A DNA stretch of 64,000 nt from NCBI GenBank assembly GCA_024305405.1, contig JAKNDB010000087.1, positions 4,094,501-4,158,500 on the forward strand, given 5' to 3'. The translations under genes and the position numbers were made by a program. Under the pieces are notes generated by a model, which saw only the letters and a program-made list of their open reading frames with translations, searched no databases and had not been told where the DNA came from. Each line of letters starts with the position of its first letter. Positions within the stretch are counted from its first letter, which is position 1. Below are positions 16,337 through 30,059 of the stretch, piece by piece. This DNA is from Dirofilaria immitis. Lineage: Eukaryota > Nematoda > Chromadorea > Rhabditida > Onchocercidae.

Positions 16337-19300
16337 TGAGCATTCAAAACGCATACGACAGAGCGAGACTGAAAAGTGTTGAAGGGGTTGCAAGAACCGG
16401 AAGAATGAGACTGATACACCTGTTAAGGTGTATCTTGGCGTCTCGTTTGATCCCATGGATTTTGGACTGCCTTCCTCTTTATCTTCTGAGATATTGCAAC
16501 CTTTATTTCCTGTAGTACCTCCACACTGCACAAGAATTGCTGCTATCAAATCTGTGCTTTCTCATGGTTTGTTCCAGCACATTGCAAATATTTTAGAGAT
16601 TACAGAAATAAAATTCAAGAAATGTCCATTTTATCAAAGTGACACTATTTATTGTTTTTCCAAAGAAATCGTTCTCCAAAAATTTTTATTCATTTCAAAT
16701 ATGTAATTACTTTTCATCTTTTCATCGAAATTTTTACAAATAATGAAATAATTTTTTAAAACATTGCCAATTCTCTCTTCTAAATTAATAAAACAAATCA
16801 ATGAATTCTTCGATTAAACTTTTTAATTTTTCATTTCTTAAAATTGTTACCATAGCCATCATAAAATTTCAAAATTAGAAAACGAAGCGATGAATCTTTC
16901 CGAAATATCAAAAGCTTGATTATAATGACATTTTCGGATTATTATTATTTGGCGGTACTTAAAAAAATAATGATTTGCAAGGAAAGAAGTGAATGGCAGG
17001 ACTTTTTTCTGTAATAATTTATTAAAGCAGTAGATGGCAAAACTATCAGATTGGTACAATTCAACAAATCAAAAAAATTTCCATAAAAGGACAACTTGTA
17101 TTATGAATCATTGAAAATTTTAAGTTAATTTTAAAAATGAAGTTGGTTAATACGATCGTGATAATTCAAAAATTGTTGACAAAGTGGCAGAAATGAATAA
17201 ACTAGCAAAATGTATCACGAACTCTTGGATTTAAAAAATCAGTGTTTCGGTAAATAAATTACTTCAAAAGAAATTACTCGCTTTTACTAGTTATTTTTAT
17301 CATTTGAAAAATTTATTAATTTCCAAGTTGATGAAACACATAAATTGTAGCATCCGGTGACGATCTAACTCGCACCACGCAAATGAATATTCGCATTGGT
17401 CTTCAAAATACCGCTTGTTTCCGATTAGAAAATAATTCCAATGATAGAGATTCGTTGTTCACCGACGTTCTCAATGCAAGGTATTTCATCTTCACTAAAA
17501 CGGAACATTATCGTGCAAATAAATACATAATGATTTTAATTTTTTCTATCTTGGGTGGAATTGGCTCAGTTGCCTTTTCTGTGCGATCATTTCTTACTCA
17601 AAATGATAAAGAATTAAGGAAATGAAGTACCGACAATCATCAAAAAATTAAAGACAGCATGATAACAGAAATATGCGAAATAAACGATTATTCGTAGTTC
17701 TGTCTCTAAATAAGTTCAAGAATGAAAAGTTTCAGAAGCCAAGACCAAGGATGGTTGCATACATTGACGTTATCCCAACTGGAACACCATCATCCAATTT
17801 CTCAGCAGTACGAATTTGCAATCCCAGAAGTAAGAACATCTTGTATTTGTGAGTGTGACGCAAATTCAGATCTATGCTCCGCTAGGACGTATTCTTTCAC
17901 TCACTGCTCATACAGCAATATTACACAGGTTAGTTTAAATTTGTGTCCTTTTCCTACCTTTTTTGTATTGAGGTTAACTTAAATTATAAAAGTAAATAAT
18001 ACTGGAAAATTTTGAGAAAAAAATGATTTTTGATAAGAAGTTGATTAAAAATGACAAAGAGGTGCCAATTGCTATTTCACTGCGATGTCCGACCATTGGA
18101 GAATTTTTGCACTCAAAGTGAACATGTGATAGAACGAACATCCATGCTAAAAACAAAACTCAGTTTTTATTTTGACTTCTCACTTATAATAGTAATCAAA
18201 CCGATTATGCAAATTTTGTCAGACTTCGACAAATAGTTCATTTCTGGGGAAAAACATTTCGATGGAATTTGAGAATCTTTTGTTAAAAGCGAAAATAGGT
18301 AAATGACGTTAGCGTAGGAAAAGTAATGTGAAAATTTGATAATCGGTTAGATAAATGTTAGATTACGAATTGATCCAACTACGAAATAATATAAAGCTTC
18401 GATATCTACAGAGATTAAGAGCAGGAAGGACGAGAAAGACTAGTAAAGCCAAGTTTCAAAATTTGCTATGTCATAAATGATTGAAGAAAATCGTTTTGGA
18501 TTACTTCAAGAATAAAAAATAAACATTAGTAAATTAGTCGTCCCCAACTGAAACAAATAGTATTTATAGATGTATCAAAACGGATGATCTCTTAAGTTAT
18601 GAACAAGTGATACAGTTTGTGGAAGATCAAAATTATTTTTATGTTGTCATTCATTTCTTGCTAAGCAGTCGTCAGTAAATTTTTTTAACATTATCAAATT
18701 TTCAACTTTCCTTCGAGAGAAAATATATATAGTGAGGCAATTTCTTGCTAGAGATCTGTAACAAGACAATTTATTCCTATCAGTGATACTATGAAAAATT
18801 TATGGATTTGAAAGTCTTTGCAGTCGTCACAAGAAAATTGTTTTCGAACATTTCATCCAAACCAGGCAGATACCGGATGTCTATCTGGCAGTCAATCCAA
18901 GTTATGTTGCGAGGTAAATTATCGAATTGAGATTCGAAAAAAAAAGAATATTTGATGACGATCTTAATAAGAGAACATTATTACTTTTTCTCTAATAAAT
19001 TAATAATAAATTTTGATTTATTGATAAGTTTAAATTATTCAAAAGTTTATGCATTTGAATAAATGATATTGAGATAAAATCTCGAAGAAATATTTATCTT
19101 TCCTAAAATCGCTGGATGCATTCAATGCTTGGTTTATTTGCAGCTAATTTACTTAAAAAAATTATTTTTAAGATAAACTTTACACCGTACCAAAACAAAT
19201 CATATATGGCTATGAAGCTGGAACAACCGACAACATTCGTTACTTTCAATTATGTTGCGTATGATTATACAGCTGGTCGATGGGTTGAAAAGGACAAAAG

Positions 19301-21528
19301 TATTATTCGAGTTGAAGTCGATGGTCAGACACAATGGCTCTTCTTGGACAGGTATCTCAGATGACTAGCTTTGGTAATAAATGTGAAAGCATTTATCATT
19401 CTACAGCTTATTTCAATCACCATCTATTTATCAAATCATTCAACTGGGTTTCTTTCGAATTCGGATAACTTTTTAAATATTTCTTATTGTTAATTTTTAA
19501 ATTCTACAGATCACTATTTAGATGGCAAAGATTAGAATTAGGAATAAGTGCTGGTGGTAGAGCTAGTCATCAGCTAGAAAGTGGCATGTATTTCGCAGCA
19601 AATAATCCTGATAATGAAATGGATCAGTTGCGACAACAAACAATTAATGAGATCAATGAAAATAAGTGCGTTTTATTTAATGACAATTTCGGGAGTGTCG
19701 GCTTAGTATAAAATGGGAAATTTAATGGTTGCGGCAATTTGGATTACCTATTCGTAAATATGAATCTTTATCTTGCAGTTTCGAAAAGTTGGGATGGTTT
19801 CGCAAGGATGCATTAGGACATTTCACAGTAAGAAATGGAAAAGTTAAAATACAAAGGATACACTTGGCGAAAGTAGAAAATTGTAAAGATCAAAAATCAC
19901 AAAGTTTCCTTGATGCACATCACTATGTCGATTACAGTGATCCTGAGGTTTGCATCTTATTTTCCAGGACTCTAAAATATTGCTTGAAAGCATTTAAATA
20001 TCCACTTGAAACTTAAAATATCGGCAGGAAATGTATTATATTTAAATGTGATGTAGTTTGAATTTAACGTAAAAAACGTTATTGATTTAGTTTTAGGTTA
20101 GATTTATAAAATTTAATTGGAATGGTGGTTGTATATATCTGGAAAAAAAATCTGTGACAACCTGAATTATTCAGTATCGACTAATGATCATCAAGAATTG
20201 AATACATAAAAGCATTAATTATCGATTGAATACGCTTACAGAATCCGGAACGTTTTGCGTTAGAAGCAGCTGTAGAACGAATCTATCCATGGATACGAAA
20301 TGCTAAAGTATCTGATGAATCTACACGCCATGTTGTTGTAACACATTCTGAGGGTACCAATGTAGAAGTTGCTCTACAAGTACATCAATTTTTCAATCTT
20401 GTAAAATTTTTTTGCCATTTCGACATAGCCTTTAAAATTCGAGCTATCGCAATTAAAAATAAAATTTGGAAATTTCAGCTTCACGAAGAAACATACAGTT
20501 TGTCGTTTCTGCATGACTTCTCCAAAATGGACGATTTTTCGGGTACTGTAATTGTCGATTTTAAATCGAACCGCTTCTTTAACCTAACTGTATACAACGC
20601 TACTGGCATTATTCACGGTACCGTTAAAAGACAACGGATAAAAGTAGCGCTGATGAGTTTCAGTAAGTTTTTCACTTAGTATCTCAGAATAAGAATGCAA
20701 GCAAAATTGTTCATCATCAGTGAATTAAGAATCAAAGCTGCTTGCCAGAAATTTACATGTATAACTCTTCAAATTTTAAATTCCAGGACCAGAAAGGAAT
20801 ATGAAAATGTTTTTAAATAGTTTAGGCGGAAACGTCAGAAAGTGATATATGACAACGTACGCGGAAAATCTTATTCAGAAATTATACGCATGCATTTATT
20901 TCAGCTTCACTACCTATATCGGTGATAAACGAAGTACCAACAAAACTCTTATTGTTCCCCTGCCCGCCCTTATCGATAGTGGGGATCGAATGATTTGTCT
21001 TCGTGCTGATAATGGCTCCTATGAACAAGACATCTGTAGAATAATTGCATTCAAAGAAGTCGCTCTCGAAGTAATTTCAATTTTTGAAACGATGTGTAAT
21101 AATTAATTATTAATAGCTATTAATTATTAATGCTGCAACAATGAGAAGTTGTTATTTACTATGAATTATTCGACTTATACAAGAGTGCGGTATTGTTTTT
21201 TTATGGGTAATTATTTACAGATCAATTTGCTGGAAAATACTTGGAAGGAAATTGATGGCCATTGTTCAGAATGCAATAAATTAACGATGGGAAGTTTTTA
21301 AGTAATTTCAATCCTATAAACTGGGCTAATGGTATTTCATCTATTTCAAATTTTGTTATGATGATTACTGATGTTATTGTTTATATCATTTTACTGCTTA
21401 TTGTTTATTTCGTATTGACCAGATGCTTAATACCATGTTGTAGATGTGCCTTTTGTTTTCCATCGAATTCATTATGCTGTAGCTTTAGCTCATCAAAATG
21501 TAAATCAAAGAACACACAGCATCATTAA
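16337..21528 (+). CDS. eff-1: EFF-1/AFF-1 family cell-cell fusogen (fusexin)
   Basis: Twelve exons keep phase: 16337-16566, 17351-17480, 17736-17928, 18824-18913, 19173-19351, 19510-19665, 19779-19947, 20242-20379, 20479-20662, 20787-20841, 20905-21070 and 21221-21528. The product is a type I membrane protein that merges plasma membranes of somatic cells; the family has a class II fusion-protein fold. Visible signatures are cysteine-rich SCICECDANSDLC, CFRTFHPNQADTGC, KLEQPTTFVTF, GGRASHQLESGMYF, KLGWFRKD, VVTHSEGTN, FNLTVYNATG and VPLPALIDSG. They are followed by a stem (FNPINWANG), one transmembrane helix (about 21352-21418) and a short tail rich in Cys (PCCRCAFC). Several NxT/S glycosylation sites occur. 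The signal-peptide exon was not found. Two single-base frame breaks occur (near 16403 and 21296). Assignment to eff-1 rather than its paralogue aff-1 rests on remembered sequence and is uncertain; the short tail would also fit aff-1. Confidence 0.85.
18030..18120 (+). other. Possible extra or alternative exon inside the fusogen intron
   Basis: Within the 895-bp intron between the third and fourth fusogen exons is a patch with a protein-like frame reading KEVPIAISLRCPTIGEF and higher GC than its surroundings. An AA/gtgaac donor could end it, but the phases do not fit neighbouring exons cleanly. It may be an alternative exon, or chance. Confidence 0.2.
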
Positions 21529-24500
21529 GATGTTAAGATATAAAGAAAATTAGTATTAAATTTTAACAGAAAAAAGCGGGCTTTTTGAAATCGTGAGAAG
21601 ACACTCCCGAACTAAAATACTTTGTTTTTTCCTGTACTTCTAATGAACTCCAGTAAACATATATTGAGATTTATATGCAACGTATGAAAATTTTTCCAGA
21701 AAAAATTTTATACTTTCTGCTCTTTAGATCTTATATCTTAGATGATCATCCTTAGTTCATTATCTCTTAAAGATGAGATTTATTGATTCTGTTAGGTTTT
21801 AGCTTCCAAAGCGGGAATAAGCGTCGGGTATAAACAAAATACATCTCACTGTACATGCCAGCTATCAAATTGCAAATGAAATATAAATCGGCATATTGAT
21901 GTATTTTCTGCAGTATTCAAGCTGGAAGATATCTGCTACGCACTTAATGTGATATTAATTGCGGGTTATCATTATGTAACATTTTTCTCTTTTAATGCTC
22001 TTTGTGTCGTTGTCGTCTGTGATTTTTCAAAGTGCCTAATTTTGTTCTTATGATCATATCTTCACTGCCAAAGACGTTTTCTTTATTTTTTCGAAAATTT
22101 TTCACATATTTTCAAATGATATGAAATATTTTCTATTATCATTGGATTGAAAAAGCTGAACCAAAAAGTTATTGGTTTTCTAATTAACGATAAATCATCT
22201 CTTAATTTACAACACATCACCATCTTTTAATTTCCTTCAATGAATGATAAAATTTCAAAATCAACATATCACTAATTGTATTTGTTTATCTTTACTAAAC
22301 AAGAAATAAGCTGTTGAACAACATAAAGTGATATTTTTATGTATGAAATAGTTAATAATCATTAAAAATGCTGTGAGATACAGTATATGACAGTTTCGTT
22401 TCTGTTAAGGCAGCTATTAAGTTTTGAACTATATTTGATTTTGGATTTTTTTCATTTCAGATAAAGCATATTTTCGAACGAGAAATTCTGATCGGTAATT
22501 ACGAAATTCCACATTTCAAAATGTTTATGAGACGAAGTTACAATCACAGAAGAATCACTCAACATCTTTTCCTCTATTGAAGCAAAATAATAACAACAGT
22601 AATGATAAAGATAATGATTCCCACCAGTGAAAAAAAAAATTATCATCTCTATCATCATTGTTATCACTGTTGCTATTTTTATCATTAAAAACAACAGACT
22701 TTTCTTCAGTAAAAGAAAATGCTGTTTGAAATTCAGTATCTTCTCGTCTGACAGTCGAATTGCTAATTTTGTAAAACAGATGACACAATTTCATTACAGT
22801 GCTTTCTATCATTTGATTCACAAATTAGAATGCTCAATCATTTAAAAGATTGGTAATGTCACGTTTCACTTTAATTCTTCACTTCGAATCTGAAATTATT
22901 TCAGCTCTTTCATTGAAGTACTTGAAGTTTTTCAAGGCTTTGAAGATAGTTTCGAAATATATGAAATTGGGAGAAATAATTAAGTTGAAATTCTTTGCAT
23001 TTTTTATCAATTTTTAGTCTAGATTTTTTGATCTAAGTAAATCTGACTATTTTATGTTAATTTGACTAAATTAATTTGTCATTCCTTGAGCAATTAAGCA
23101 TTTCTGAAATTAGAGCTTCACAATCAGATATTTTAATTTTGTTAGTGATCACAAGCATATTTTGCTTTTGATTGTGAGATATAAATGTTGTGATAATAAT
23201 GATAATTTTGCTTATTGCGAAAAGAATGCATGCAAAAATGCTATCAAATGCAAAAATTATTAGCGTAATTTGTCTGTAACGGATAATTTGTTGATATTTC
23301 CAATGAACATTCATGAACAATTCCATGGGATTAAACGACAATCGGTAGTCCGTTATATTTTATCTGCATTATGCTACTTTTCGAAATATCATCAGTTTCT
23401 TATTTAACACTATCACTTTCTCATACCTTTAATTTACATCTTGATGTGGATCTAATTAATGCTTGGCCTATACAAGTTCTATTTCTTCTCGTGAAAAGAA
23501 ATAGTCTGAGAAAATTTCTAGCTGTAATTGAAATGTTTTAATAGATTATTTATTACTCGTTCTTGGAACTATTAATTCATTCATCATCATGATAGATAAC
23601 GATGATTCGCATAAATACTTGATAGCGCCCTAATAAGCATGTGGAAAAGAAAGTGATATTATTTTTATTTCTCGAAGATAATTAATAAATCAATATTGCA
23701 TTTATTAGCAAATTTAAAATACTTTTTAGTTAATATTTCTTCTTCAACTAAAAATTACCAATGAATTTTGCAAATTGGATATGAATTAAAATGATATGTT
23801 TAGCATTGTTTGGATCAATATTTTTCAATCTTTTGTATTAAATATGGAAATCAAATGAATTCTTATCGAATAATGATGATTCATTAAAACATAACTGAAT
23901 GCTATTCAACAGAATCCATTATCATATTTCCGGAAACCGAATGCACGCATATATTAATTAATACAAATGAATAGTGCGATGCACGTAAGCGTAATAATAA
24001 AAATGTGAATTGTATAAGTAATAAATGAAATGGAAATAAATGAAATAGGAATTAAGTAATAAATGAAATGGAAATTAAAGATAAATGGAAATGAAATTGA
24101 ATTTAAATGATAAAAAATTTCTTCATTAGTCAATTGATAAATAAGGTTTAATGTTAATGATACATGCTAATGATTTCACGAGCTTTACATTTTTTGCATT
24201 TCGTTTGCAATGAATCCGAAAAATTGGCCTATTTCAAATTTCAAACTTGCCTCAGCAGACTTTTGTTGGCTTTCTTTATTTGCTATTTTTATTTATTCAT
24301 TGATGAAGAAAATCTGAATATGCAATGCAAAAGTTTGCACTGAGTAAAACTAAAAATATAGTTGGTATTTATTTACTGATGTACCTTAAACAGATTTTAT
24401 CATAAATCAATACTAAATAATTTATAAATCATCAAATGATTGAATCTGTATGAAAAAGTATTGCGCACATTTAGAGATTTTTAAACAATTGCTCTTCGAA

Positions 24501-24784
24501 ATGTATCTATCCAGAAACCAAATAAATATAAGCTTTTACACTAAAATCTTCTAGGTTGAAAAATAAAAATATATTTTTGTAAATATTTGATAAATAAAAT
24601 ACTTCTCTTCTATTTTTTTAATTAACTTGTTTTCCAAATGATTCCTGATATGCTTCCCTGAAGAGGTCCATATCTCAAAAGAATATAGTTTAAATTGACT
24701 TGTAGCACATCAACATAATAAGTTTGAAAAAAAAATTAACTAATAATAAAATTTGGATTCCGGTATTAGGAAGGCGAGAAATCA
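21529..24784. other. Intergenic region between the fusogen and the globin-like gene
   Basis: The stretch is AT-rich with no recognised exon. Frames at 22452-22845 and 23066-23341 overlap on both strands, are low in complexity and have no supporting splice sites. A short degenerate repeat of taaatgaaatgga-like units lies at about 24020-24110. The two genes converge here, so the stretch should contain both 3' ends. Confidence 0.45.
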
Positions 24785-26592
24785 TTAAGCATTTGTGCGT
24801 CTACGACCACTTAATTTTTCCTGTACTCGCTTTTTATATCCATCGAGCATAAAACTAACAAAAATGAACAAAATTTTTCGCAAATTGCTGCAATTTCTCG
24901 ATGTTCTCGTTCCGCATGTGTTTCTACGATAATTTGAATCAAATTACCCTAAAAATTAAGATATGTCATATTTTAAAATCTCTTTTAATGAATAATATTT
25001 TCAAAAATGAAGTGTAAAATTCCCGAAGGAAAATTGATCAAAAGACGCATACAAAATGTCAAATTAGCGAAAAATGAGAAAATAGATAGAGATAATTAAA
25101 TGAGCTAAATATGACTCTTTTGAATCATAGCAATATCTCTGTTGATATTTGGAATATTTTACAAAATCAATCCTTACCAGAAAAATGTCCCAGAAATTTG
25201 TATGAAAATTTTCAATAAGTACATGTCTGGCGCCAAGTTTGCGACACGATTCTATTACCTATACATTTGTTAGTGAGTGAAGAAATGTAATAATTGAAAT
25301 ATTATTACTATGTTAATCTTAAAATTTCTTGATTTTGTTGATATTTGTTTAATCATTTTTGAAATTCTAGATCACTGAGACTGTGGCAAAACTGTTATCA
25401 ATACATTTATCAATCATAATGGAACAAGAAAAAACTTCAGTCTATTTTAGAAATTTTACAAATTGTCCATTAAATTTTCTTTTCAAATTTGCTCTGAAAC
25501 AAAGTCATACATTTACAAAAATTTGCTAGTTAAATGCATTGATGTGTGATTTAGCTTAATGAGTAGTCAGAGAAAGCATTTGTTCATTCAATAATTAAAA
25601 ATAAAAATATTGACATGAATCATTCAGTAAGAATAATATTAGATTTTTGTTTTCATTTTTTTGCATCTTTGGTTGAATTATTTTATTCTTAATTTAACTG
25701 AAATAATCTATCAAATGTATGGAATATATATCCATCCTATATAAAGGCTATCTCTTTTTAATTCTTATCCTAAAACAATAGTTTTCCCAAATTTTGCTAC
25801 ACACAAAACTCTCCTGAAATTAACTTGCCTTAGCATCATTGCAACGAAATTCGATAATAAGTTTATCGACGAAATTTTCGATATAAGGCGATAGTGAAAG
25901 AAATTTTTCATTAGTTTCCGGTTCCTCATCCTCTTGTAGACCTGTTGCTTTCTGTAAAATAAATAAATGTAATTTTTATCTTCGTTTCATCATGAACTAC
26001 TTTAATTCGAGAATAAGTAAGTCGGTCTAATTGAAATTAAGTTTGGAGTAAATGATTATATCACTATTATATCTTACTATTTTGATTTTTTTCGCTATTA
26101 ACAAATTTAGTGAAATTGATCTTCTAGAGCACTCGAACATTATATTCTTCAAGCTATTTTGTTGTTTATTTTTTTTAAATTTTTGAAAAAACAGGAAAAC
26201 GAACTCTGACATTGACACTCACTCGTGCTGATTTTATCCATGCTCTTTGAAACAAATCAGGAGTTTTTTCTTTCAATCTGAAATGAAATTTCAGCAGAGA
26301 ATGAGGAGAAATCGAATCGAAACTCATAAGAGACATCAATGGTACCAAAATATGTGACGGAATTTGCCGCTATAGTTAAATTTAAAAGTGGCTCTTTTCC
26401 AAATTTTTTACATGATAAAAACGGTAATTCTCGAAATTTTTGTTTTTTGAAATTTCTTGAGCTTACTTGGGCCAAGCTTCCATCAACAGCTTTTTCTTCC
26501 TTTGTCAGCGCATCTACGTTTTGCAAACTATCAGTGACGAATAGTGACAGTAAGCCATCCCGAATAGTGTGAAAAACTCTGTTAACACACAT
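24785..26592 (-). CDS. Globin-like protein (C-terminal half recognised; N-terminal helices not found)
   Basis: Read 5' to 3' on the minus strand, exons are 26592-26467, 25951-25829, 25258-25178 and 24948-24785. The third to fourth exons carry the helix F-G pattern of nematode globins: SCRKLGARHVLI (the His is the candidate proximal haem ligand, F8), then NFWDIFLGNLIQIIVE, and helix H ending FMLDGYKKRVQEKL before a basic tail GRRRTNA-stop. The second exon supplies a helix-E-like stretch (SPYIENFVDKLI). A normal globin also needs helices A-D with a conserved W and CD1 Phe; the first exon here (RDGLLSLFVTDSLQN) does not show them clearly, so upstream exons are probably missing from this model. 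The second intron starts with GC rather than GT. The last exon needs one extra base near 24852 to stay open. Function (oxygen or redox sensing, storage) is not inferable. Confidence 0.6.
25821..25829 (-). other. GC-AG intron donor in the globin-like gene
   Basis: On the minus strand the exon ends GATGCTAAG and the intron begins gcaagt. Everything except the second base matches a strong donor, and the flanking exons join in phase 0, so this looks like a genuine GC-AG intron. Confidence 0.6.
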
Positions 26593-26595
26593 CTT

Positions 26596-29500
26596 CTATG
26601 TTTGTTTTTTTGGAAGGATTCAAATTTTCCTTTTAATTCAAGCTTAAACAAAATTCTGAAAACCTAAAGAACTTCAAAAACAAATTATCTGCGAAGCAAA
26701 ATTCTGATATTGGAGATTTGGCATTTCTGGACTAGTCGTTTGTTTTCTAAACCAATGGATACTGTTAATTGCTTGAAATCAAATTAGTGTCAAAGCAGTC
26801 AAAATACGTTATTTCTGCGCTAAATTTTCTGGAATAGGAAAGAAAAAGAAGGAGGAAGAAAAACATAAAATTAAAGATTTATTAAATAATTGGATTTGAA
26901 TTTGAATCATATAAATAAGTCTGTTGGATATATATTCAAGAGAAATGACGGCTAACAGTGATAATTTTTCTTAAACGAAGGAAGGATGATTCGAAAATGA
27001 CAAAGAAACTGTGCTAATCAGAATATTCGGAATTTTCTCGTTGGTATCACTGAACAAGATGAATAGCAATAATTTAACCTGAATCTTAGAAATTTGGAAA
27101 GCTCCAAAAAAAGATCCGCGAAAAAAATTTCATTTATCAAAATAATGTTTAATGAATGCTGAAATATTTGCATTAATGTTTAAGCTATTAATATCCTTTT
27201 GTAATTTCATTTTTCAACATTTTCAACTAAGAAATAAATATTATTTCTCAGAAATATTTTTTTGCTTTTGAATATCCTCGATGTGAGATGAAATATAAAA
27301 TGAAATTTAACAACATTTAAAATTTACCACGCATTTTAACTGATTTCATTAGCAATAAAGGCTCTTTTTTCAGTTATATTTGTAGCATCCTATTATTATT
27401 CCAAATATGTGATTCAAAATTCAGTTAAATAAAGCTTTTTCTTTCTTTCAAAGAAACAATAAAAATAACAATTTAAAAATTAAATTAAAAATTTCTGAAA
27501 AAGAATGAAATCGAGTAAACAAAGCAATGGACGACCGGTGATACATAATACTCAGAAAGTAGAAGTGCAAAACAATATCAAATTCGTCGCAATTTACTCA
27601 ATCCCTTGGGGTGGATGAAATTATTTTCATCAAAGTTTTCAGAAGAACTCAGCTGGCAGACTTTGATAAAAATGAAATAAAAGTACCATTGAATATATTC
27701 ATCCAGTATCAGATTTTGTGAATAATTTTACGCTTGTAACAGACAAATAACTTCCTCAGCCTAAATTAATCGGTTTTTAAACGTCTGGTGATGACATCCC
27801 TGTGATGCATATTCAAGAGGATATATTATTAACTTTAGGAGTAAAACTTAATTATCTCATTTTAGAGAATAGAATAAAATTCTCATCATTCTGGATTTAA
27901 GCTAAACATAGCTACATTTTGTCAATATTTTCCCTTGCGGAAGTCAAAAGTTTCAATATTGAATGTTTCTAATCTATTATCCAAGACGACAATAAATTAA
28001 ATGAGGCATTTCACGGTAATAAACAAAACATATTTTGGCGAAAACCATGCAGTATCTCGAGAAATGGAACAAGAAGCTAATAAAGCTGCAGAAAATGGAT
28101 ACTCCTGTAGATCGATGTGTCTAAAACAATCAACTCTTCAAGCCAAGAGCCCAATAATTTTATTTCCATCCTTATTTTCTTATTAATTTTGTGCCTCGTC
28201 AACACCCAGCTCATCTAATCCTTTCAAAAAATATATATTTTTAACCTCTAGCTTCTTTCAAATTTTTTTATTTCAAAAGATTTCACCGCAGAAAAAGTCG
28301 TATTGTCGGCTTTGATTATCTCTTTAAGAAGATTCTTTTCATGAATCAAAAACGCTGCAGTAAAACGAATATTTCGAGGATATTACAAAATGAAGTGTAG
28401 TATAGATATTTAAAATTAAATTGATAGCTGAAAATAATATATATTGACCTGAAAAAAATGATCTGAAGACGTACTTTCCCTCGGATGAGACTAAATATGT
28501 TGGTTGTATATGCGCTTGTTAAAACTGTTTGATCAAAGTGTTTCTAAATATTGTTAATTCACGTTAGGAATGGTTTTTTGAAGTTTTCAGTTCTGTCGTC
28601 ATCACCTATTTTTCAAATTTAAAATGCCTCAACAAATGAAAAATAATAGCAGTAATAGAAATTTACTGAAGAAAAATACTGGAATCAGAGGATATAAATT
28701 CTTGCCAGTGATTTGTGACATAGAAAAATTTAAAGAATTTCCGAGATCTCAAAAACTTCGGAGGACAAATTGATCATTAAAAATAAATTTGCTTGATGAT
28801 CAATTTGGTGATCATGAAAGCGAGAAAATTTGACCATATTTCAACAGAGCAGTCAACTTTTCTTGAAATACGGTCGCAAACGGTTATCATAAAAAAAAAG
28901 AAAAAACTATTACTAAAATGGAAAGAGACAAGCAACGAACATTTTATTTGGCGATCCTTTCTATATATAGAGTTATGTGAAAAAAAGCTTAATTCAGTAT
29001 TACCACATGTGAATTTTAGATATCTATCACAAGGAAAAGAAACTTGATGGAATGGGGAATTGAATATTTAATTTCTATTACCATTTGAATAGTCAAAGTA
29101 ATTTTCGGAATTTCATTTCAGAATTTCATTTTTTGTTATGAAATAATTTAACTTTTTAGTGCGACTTGTGGTCAATTTTTTATTAGGAAGTAGTTTAGTT
29201 TTTGATTTAGATTAATACGCTAGACCAAGTTCAGTTTTAACAAACAAGCCAAATTTGATCTCCTGATCCTTATATTTATAAATTCTGAGCTGTCAAAATG
29301 CTAAATTAATAAACATAGGGAATAGTGTGCTTAATTAATTTGAACTAATCAAAGAGATGAACAATGAACTTAAAAACAGGGGCAAACCATGAAATTGAAT
29401 CTATCACAAATATCGCTTGTAATTGAAAAGTATCTCATTAATTATTAGCTTCAATTGTCATGGCACATATGCAGTAATAGTCAAATTACGCATATGGAAT

Positions 29501-30059
29501 AAATTTTATTAAAATGTTGACCGTTGAGAAATTAATTTCTCTTCGTTACGACTTTGATAATTTTTTTCGAATTCTTCATGAAGTGCTTAAAAATGAAGAA
29601 TACGCGCAAAGATTTGAATGATAATAATGATTTCAGGATAATAGCAACTTAAAGATTAAGTTTTTTATGCTAACATTCCAAAATATTAGGAGCAATGAAC
29701 GGAAGTAAACATTGAAAAACTTAATTTATTGATTGCCATCTAAAATTATTCTGCTCTACTTGGCTTCAATACTAGATTAGATTAATAAGCTACTGCTACT
29801 AATTCCTAATTAAATGCAATTTTAGAAATTTAATAAGCGCTTTTAATAAGATACAGAACATCGACATCTCAAAAATTTAGTGCTGGAAGCGATGAACAGA
29901 TATATCTCTTCAATAATTCCTTCTTATTTTGACTTATCCCATTTGCATAAAACATTAGTTGGATAAGAGCCATGTTGTTTCAAACTATTTCATTATGAAA
30001 TTTATTTAATTTAACTTAATGAGAAAAGTTTTCCATAATACAAATTTTTACGGCAAAAG
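26596..30059. other. Region with weak + strand open frames, no recognised gene
   Basis: Several protein-like + strand frames occur: 27507-27617 (MKSSKQSNGRPV start), 28001-28186 (SREMEQEANKAAENGY), 28624-28773 (MPQQMKNNSSNRN start) and 28793-29047 (LLLKWKETSNE). None has a known family, and no consistent splice chain links them. They might be upstream exons of the + strand gene whose last exons are at 30594-30778. Missing 5' exons of the minus-strand globin could also lie here. Confidence 0.3.

Noticed and set aside
16359..16400. In-frame TGA in the first fusogen exon flanked by Cys codons, suggesting selenocysteine
   Set aside because: The other frame is open across this stretch, and one missing base near 16403 explains the shift with correct splice phases. 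No selenocysteine element is needed.
16301..16549. Minus-strand 82-codon frame opposite the first fusogen exon
   Set aside because: It is the shadow of a coding exon on the other strand; it has no acceptor, donor or family signal.
28793..29047. Plus-strand frame with LLLKWKETSNE resembling a globin helix A-B pattern
   Set aside because: The similarity is loose and it lies on the opposite strand to the real globin-like exons; a run of lysines from poly-A inflates the resemblance.
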